A DNA stretch of 5,427 nt, taken from CAZKTF01 sp964555565. Its GTDB lineage: Bacteria > Planctomycetota > JAJSAM01 > JAKLKS01. The notes below the pieces were generated by a model. The model had not been told where the DNA came from. It did no database searches and saw nothing but the letters and a program-made list of their open reading frames with translations. This document shows positions 4,443 to 5,427 of this stretch, one piece after another. The position numbers and the translations under genes were made by a program. Location of the stretch: assembly GCA_964555565.1 (NCBI GenBank), contig CAZKTF010000243.1, positions 1 through 5,427 of the forward strand, in the 5' to 3' direction. Position 1 is the first letter of the stretch, and every line of letters starts with the position of its first letter.

Positions 4443-5427
4443 TACGCCCCCGACACGGTCATCCGGGCGATCCGGATCGTCGGGGCGGCGACCTCGCCGC
4501 GGAACTCGAGGTCGTTGCCGACGGCCTCGACGCCGAGGAGCATCTTCCGGAGGTCCCCGGCGATCGTGACCTCCTGGGCCGCGCGGCCGAGGCGGCCCTT
4601 GTCGATCCAGAGCCCCGCGGCGCCCTGGGAGTAGACGCCCGTCGTCGTGTTCACCCCGAAGCCCATGGTCTCGGTCACGTAGAACCCGCTCTCCACCGGG
4701 GCCAGCACCTGCTCCGGCGTCTCCTCCCCGGGCTCCACGTAGAGGTTGGTGAAGCCGGCGCCGGAGGGGGAGCCGAGTCCGCGCACCGCGTTCCCGGGGA
4801 CCGCCGCGTCCCCCGCGAGGCCGAGCTTCCGCAGCGACCAGGAGTCGAGGAGGAGGTTCCGGAGGACCCCCTTCTCGAGGATCGCCTTCCGCCGCGTGCG
4901 CGCCCCCTCGGCGTCGAAGGGGCGCGAGGCGATCCCGTCCGGGATCGTCGGGTCGTCCACGAGGGTGAACCGCGGCGAGGCCACGGCCTTCCCGAGCGAG
5001 TCGGCGAGGAAGGACGCGCGGCGCACGAGCGCGTCCCCGCAGCAGGACTGGGCCACGGCCGAGGCGAGCGAGACCGCGACCTCCGGGGAGAGGACCACGG
5101 GGACGTCGGCGGTCCCGACCTTGCTCCACCCGAGCCGCCGCACGCACCGGCGCGCGGCGGTGCGGCCGACCGAGGCCGGGTCCTCCAAGCGCGCCAGGAG
5201 CGTGGACTCCGTCCACCACCCGTCGCGCTGGAGGACGCCGTCCCCCTCGCCTGCCACGACGACCACGAGGAGCCGGAAGGAGGTCCGCGGGTACTCCCCC
5301 TCGAAGCCGTCGCTCGCCGCCAGCGCGACGCGGCCGCGGGACGCCGCGAAGGTGGCCCCCTCGGAGTTGCTCACCCTCGGGTCCTCGGCGAAGGCCGCGG
5401 CCTCGGCCGCGCGGGCGGCCTCGAGGC
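4442..5427 (-). CDS. pmbA: TldE/PmbA-like protein, N-terminus cut by window edge
   Basis: The visible 327 C-terminal residues match the PmbA (TldE) half of the TldD/TldE system. In that system the two proteins form a heterodimeric metalloprotease that matures peptides such as microcin B17 and degrades flexible peptides; TldD carries the zinc-binding catalytic motif and PmbA is the partner. Family hallmarks, in order, are RVSNSEGATFAASRGRVAL, DPASVGRTAARR, a VVLSPEVAVSLAS stretch, DDPTIPDGIASRPFDAEGA, TNLYVEPGEETPEQ, FYVTETMGFGVNTTTGVYSQGAAGLWI and EVTIAGDLRKMLLGVEAVGNDLEFRG near the end. No HExxxH-type zinc motif is seen, as expected for PmbA. The frame is open to the window edge (LEAARAAEAAAFAEDPR before the GTG at 5374), so that GTG is internal. 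Full-length PmbA is about 450 residues, so about 120 are missing. A tldD neighbour may lie beyond the right edge. Confidence 0.93.
   Translation of the reverse strand, partial: LEAARAAEAAAFAEDPRVSNSEGATFAASRGRVALAASDGFEGEYPRTSFRLLVVVVAGEGDGVLQRDGWWTESTLLARLEDPASVGRTAARRCVRRLGWSKVGTADVPVVLSPEVAVSLASAVAQSCCGDALVRRASFLADSLGKAVASPRFTLVDDPTIPDGIASRPFDAEGARTRRKAILEKGVLRNLLLDSWSLRKLGLAGDAAVPGNAVRGLGSPSGAGFTNLYVEPGEETPEQVLAPVESGFYVTETMGFGVNTTTGVYSQGAAGLWIDKGRLGRAAQEVTIAGDLRKMLLGVEAVGNDLEFRGEVAAPTIRIARMTVSGA

Noticed and set aside
3546..5219. Minus-strand open frame of 557 codons
   Set aside because: It is out of frame with the clear PmbA sequence, overlaps the malic enzyme antisense, and is composed mainly of R, G, P and A without motifs.
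5372..5374. GTG start for the pmbA-like gene
   Set aside because: The frame stays open to the window edge, and the upstream residues fit the family, so the true start is outside.

Overview
This is a very GC-rich bacterial window with five protein-coding genes. Two are cut by the window edges: a glycosyltransferase at the left and a TldE/PmbA-type protein at the right. No rRNA, tRNA or CRISPR array is visible. The mix of genes (an 'RRxRR/HNH' endonuclease of the LVLNR...WNVEL type, a membrane-anchored STN/secretin-like protein, an ACT-fused malic enzyme, a PmbA protein) together with many GC-rich palindromes suggests Planctomycetota or a similarly GC-rich environmental lineage. That placement is inference from protein style, not a database result.

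Layout. 1-667 (minus): family-2 glycosyltransferase, C-terminus missing. 762-1361 (plus): membrane-anchored, proline-rich protein with an STN-like C-terminal domain, divergent from the glycosyltransferase. 1362-1837: no credible gene, only repeats. These are GC palindromes, a REP-like unit, two tandem hairpins with a 33-bp period, half a REP unit, and then a 274-bp MITE-like element (1568-1841) with perfect 23-bp terminal inverted repeats. 1838-2443 (minus): HNH endonuclease, whose stop codon lies inside the right terminal repeat. 2570-3928 (plus): NAD(P)-dependent malic enzyme with an N-terminal ACT domain, divergent from HNH. 4074-4415 (plus): small basic protein with a coiled-coil-like N-terminus and two AT-hook-like GRPPK repeats, starting at TTG. 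4418-4442: a second complete REP-like palindrome in the 26-bp gap between convergent genes. 4442-5427 (minus): PmbA/TldE-like protein, N-terminus missing.

The genes look like unrelated chromosomal housekeeping or accessory genes in alternating orientation, not one operon or a defence island. The most informative signal is in the non-coding DNA. Removing the MITE-like element together with one copy of its CTAG/TA flank reconstructs an HNH stop codon followed directly by TAG and the REP core. This is the same arrangement that still exists at the end of the pmbA-like gene. REP-like units therefore appear to abut stop codons here, and a TA/CTAG-targeting element later inserted exactly at one such junction. 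I see no clear evidence of a new multi-gene system.
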